A stretch of DNA of 64,000 nucleotides from Polystyrenella longa. GTDB taxonomy: Bacteria > Planctomycetota > Planctomycetia > Planctomycetales > Planctomycetaceae. Both the position numbers and the translations under genes were made by a program. Positions 62,260 to 64,000 of this stretch are shown one piece after another. The stretch spans positions 3,743,001 through 3,807,000 of the forward strand of contig NZ_CP036281.1 of NCBI RefSeq assembly GCF_007750395.1, in the 5' to 3' direction. The notes beneath the pieces were generated by a model that worked only from the letters and a program-made list of their open reading frames with translations, did not search any database and was not told the origin of the DNA. Every line of letters begins with the position of its first letter. Position 1 is the first letter of the stretch.

Positions 62260-64000
62260 TTAGTATCCTGGTTTGGACCAATTGACCGTTCCTGGATTTT
62301 TAGTCATGTATTCGTTCTTCTGGTAACCTGGTCGGGCATCAAATATCGTCACAATTCCTCTGTCGGTCAATGATGCGAGCTGGTGACCATCTTCGTGCCA
62401 TAGAACATCTCGTACTTCAGAAGCATGAGGAAGTGTTAAAGTCCGTTTGTTCGAGATGCCTGATAAACGGTCAGTGTCAAAATTCCAGATCCGAACAGTT
62501 CTGTCAGCACTCGCTGAAGCAAGCCGTTTTCCGTTAGGACTCCATGATATCGCATTTACATGTGAATCATGCGCGTAGATTCCCGCGTCTTCAATCTTGC
62601 CGCCTTGCTGTCGAGGGAAAATATTATAGTCAAACAGGAATAGGTAATTATGGCTGGTGCCTATAGCGAACAATGTACTATTGGGTTTCCATGCTATTGT
62701 ACGAACTCTCACCACCTGATGCCCTTTTCTCCCAAGCAGGAAAAAAGCCTCGCGTTCACCATTATCAATTCTATAAACCTGCAGGTCACCTTTACTGGAA
62801 CCTATAACCAGTCGAGTGCCATCCGAATTCCAGGAAATGGCATCTAGCTCACCATTTATCTCAGGATCGAACTTTACAAATTCGGTGGGTGAATCTTTGG
62901 ACTGCTCTCGCCATATTTGAACAGACTGTCTGAATTGAATCGCTAGAAGGTTGGATGAAGGGTTCCAAAGTAATCGTCGTGGTATTTGATCAAGATCACT
63001 GTGTGAAACTATTTCGCCACTTTTCCTGATTAACAGTTTGCCTTCGTGAATTGATGCCGCTAACTCATTGTTGTGACTCCAGCAAAGTTGAGTCTCTTTT
63101 TGCTTCTCTTTTGTATTTGTATCTGACTTCCAGATAGTTCCATTGTCCCCGTAAGTAATTCCTAATTGATTATGGTCAGGTAGCCAGCTAAGAGTGGCCA
63201 CATTTGTTTGAACCACCATGGGTTTCAATGCAATCGACCGAATCGGACGGGATTTCTCGAAGTCGATGATGTCCAACTTACCACTTTTGATTGCAGCAAC
63301 CAGTTTTTTACTATTGGGTCCCCAAGCTATCGATTTTACAGATTCAGCTTCTCCTCCTCTGTGCCCATAAACAGCAGTTTGTTCGCCTGTCATTGCATCA
63401 GACAAGATCAATTCCATATCGTCGCCTGCGGAGGCAATGGTTTTTCCGTCCCCACTCCAGGCCACCGCATAAACTGGTTGATGATGCTGTTTAAGCAAAT
63501 GCTTCAATTTCTGATTCTGAACATTCCAGACTCGGACAGTGCTGTCAGAACTTCCTGATACAAGCTCTTGACCATGCGGACTCCAGGAAATTGACTGAAC
63601 TGGTTGAGAATGCGCATTGTCAAACAGGGTTGACACAAGATTTCCTGTCTCAATATTCCAAATATTCACAGGAAATGAATCATCTATACGTGAACCTACT
63701 GCAATCAGTTTTCCATTAGGCGAAACACTACAGGCAGGATTCTTACTCACATTCTCATTAATAGTCTCAAGAATAGTCCCCGTTTCCCAATTCCATATTC
63801 GAATGATGGCATCTTCAGCATGAGTCACCAGCAAGTTTCCGGTATCGTTAAATGAGATTGAACCAACTGCCGCGTCATGTAATAGATTCTGAAGATTTCT
63901 ACGGGATTGAATGTCCCAAATTCCTACTTTTCCATCAACGCCCCCCGTAGCAATGACTTTTTCGTCCGGGGAGAATTTGACAACAGAGGTGTACGCTTCA
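62260..64000 (-). CDS. WD40-repeat protein (cut by window end)
   Basis: At least 580 residues, still open at the window edge, so the start lies beyond. Many WD40 blades are visible, for example VQSISWSPHGQELVSGSSDSTVRVWNV, VYAVAWSGDGKTIASAGDDMEL and VNAISWSPNGKRLASASADRTVRIWN, with the GH/WD ends. The protein ends ITIFDARPGYQK. A beta-propeller scaffold; WD40 proteins are abundant in planctomycetes and are often the C-terminal part of Ser/Thr kinases. What comes upstream is not visible. Confidence 0.9.
   Translation of the reverse strand, partial: EAYTSVVKFSPDEKVIATGGVDGKVGIWDIQSRRNLQNLLHDAAVGSISFNDTGNLLVTHAEDAIIRIWNWETGTILETINENVSKNPACSVSPNGKLIAVGSRIDDSFPVNIWNIETGNLVSTLFDNAHSQPVQSISWSPHGQELVSGSSDSTVRVWNVQNQKLKHLLKQHHQPVYAVAWSGDGKTIASAGDDMELILSDAMTGEQTAVYGHRGGEAESVKSIAWGPNSKKLVAAIKSGKLDIIDFEKSRPIRSIALKPMVVQTNVATLSWLPDHNQLGITYGDNGTIWKSDTNTKEKQKETQLCWSHNNELAASIHEGKLLIRKSGEIVSHSDLDQIPRRLLWNPSSNLLAIQFRQSVQIWREQSKDSPTEFVKFDPEINGELDAISWNSDGTRLVIGSSKGDLQVYRIDNGEREAFFLLGRKGHQVVRVRTIAWKPNSTLFAIGTSHNYLFLFDYNIFPRQQGGKIEDAGIYAHDSHVNAISWSPNGKRLASASADRTVRIWNFDTDRLSGISNKRTLTLPHASEVRDVLWHEDGHQLASLTDRGIVTIFDARPGYQKNEYMTKNPGTVNWSKPGY

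Overview
The window reads as chromosomal DNA of a planctomycete (Planctomycetota, probably Planctomycetales). This rests on gene content and protein style: Wza-like export lipoproteins, GYF_2 and PDGLE-type domains, many secreted hypothetical proteins, an ECF sigma/anti-sigma pair, BlaI-type regulators without BlaR, GTG starts, and planctomycete-type tyrosine recombinases. Genus is not claimed. Gene order is loose, with short operons and frequent strand switches.

Positions 1-24000 hold mostly housekeeping genes. The aspartate family is scattered here: the thrC 3' end, lysA, asd and dapB. With them are purD, a short pheT, thiS-thiG, an SDR reductase, a terpene-cyclase-fold secreted protein, and a LuxE-like/LuxC-like acyl activation and reduction pair. 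Two RRM RNA-binding proteins flank an IscA-like protein that lacks the usual cysteines. An LRR membrane protein and a Wza-like exporter follow.

Positions 24000-50000 hold a three-part DsbD-type reductase, a cobalt/nickel ECF transporter (cbiMN-cbiQ-cbiO), a sigma/anti-sigma operon, a lipoprotein aldose epimerase, tRNA-Cys, a secreted redoxin, a family 9 glycosyltransferase, an HDAC-family amidohydrolase, a BlaI-type repressor, a Tat-exported Gfo/Idh/MocA oxidoreductase, a voltage-gated K+ channel with a zinc ribbon, a hybrid histidine kinase whose membrane domain resembles the plant/cyanobacterial ethylene-binding domain, and a methyltransferase. Three dispersed intergenic repeat families (here R1, R2, R3) lie in this backbone; one R1 copy supplies the last codons of the kinase.

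Positions 50017-61032 are an integrated element of about 11 kb in tRNA-Thr(CGT), bounded by a 40-bp direct repeat of the tRNA 5' half. It encodes a tyrosine integrase, HTH regulators, a primase-helicase, an iteron-like inverted repeat that may be the origin, an Ogr/Delta-like zinc-ribbon protein, a small HTH-like protein, and one prohead-protease/major-capsid fusion. No portal, large terminase, tail or lysis gene is visible. On the opposite strand it carries a DUF6338-type membrane protein and a 50-residue proline-rich protein as likely cargo. GGTGTCA motifs at both ends look like integrase arm sites. It is best read as a phage satellite or capsid-carrying island, and is the most novel part of the window.

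Positions 61066-64000 hold the C-terminal remnant of a second integrase, cut by a 513-bp element with long inverted repeats, and a WD40 protein that runs off the window. The tRNA-Thr thus appears to be a repeated integration site.
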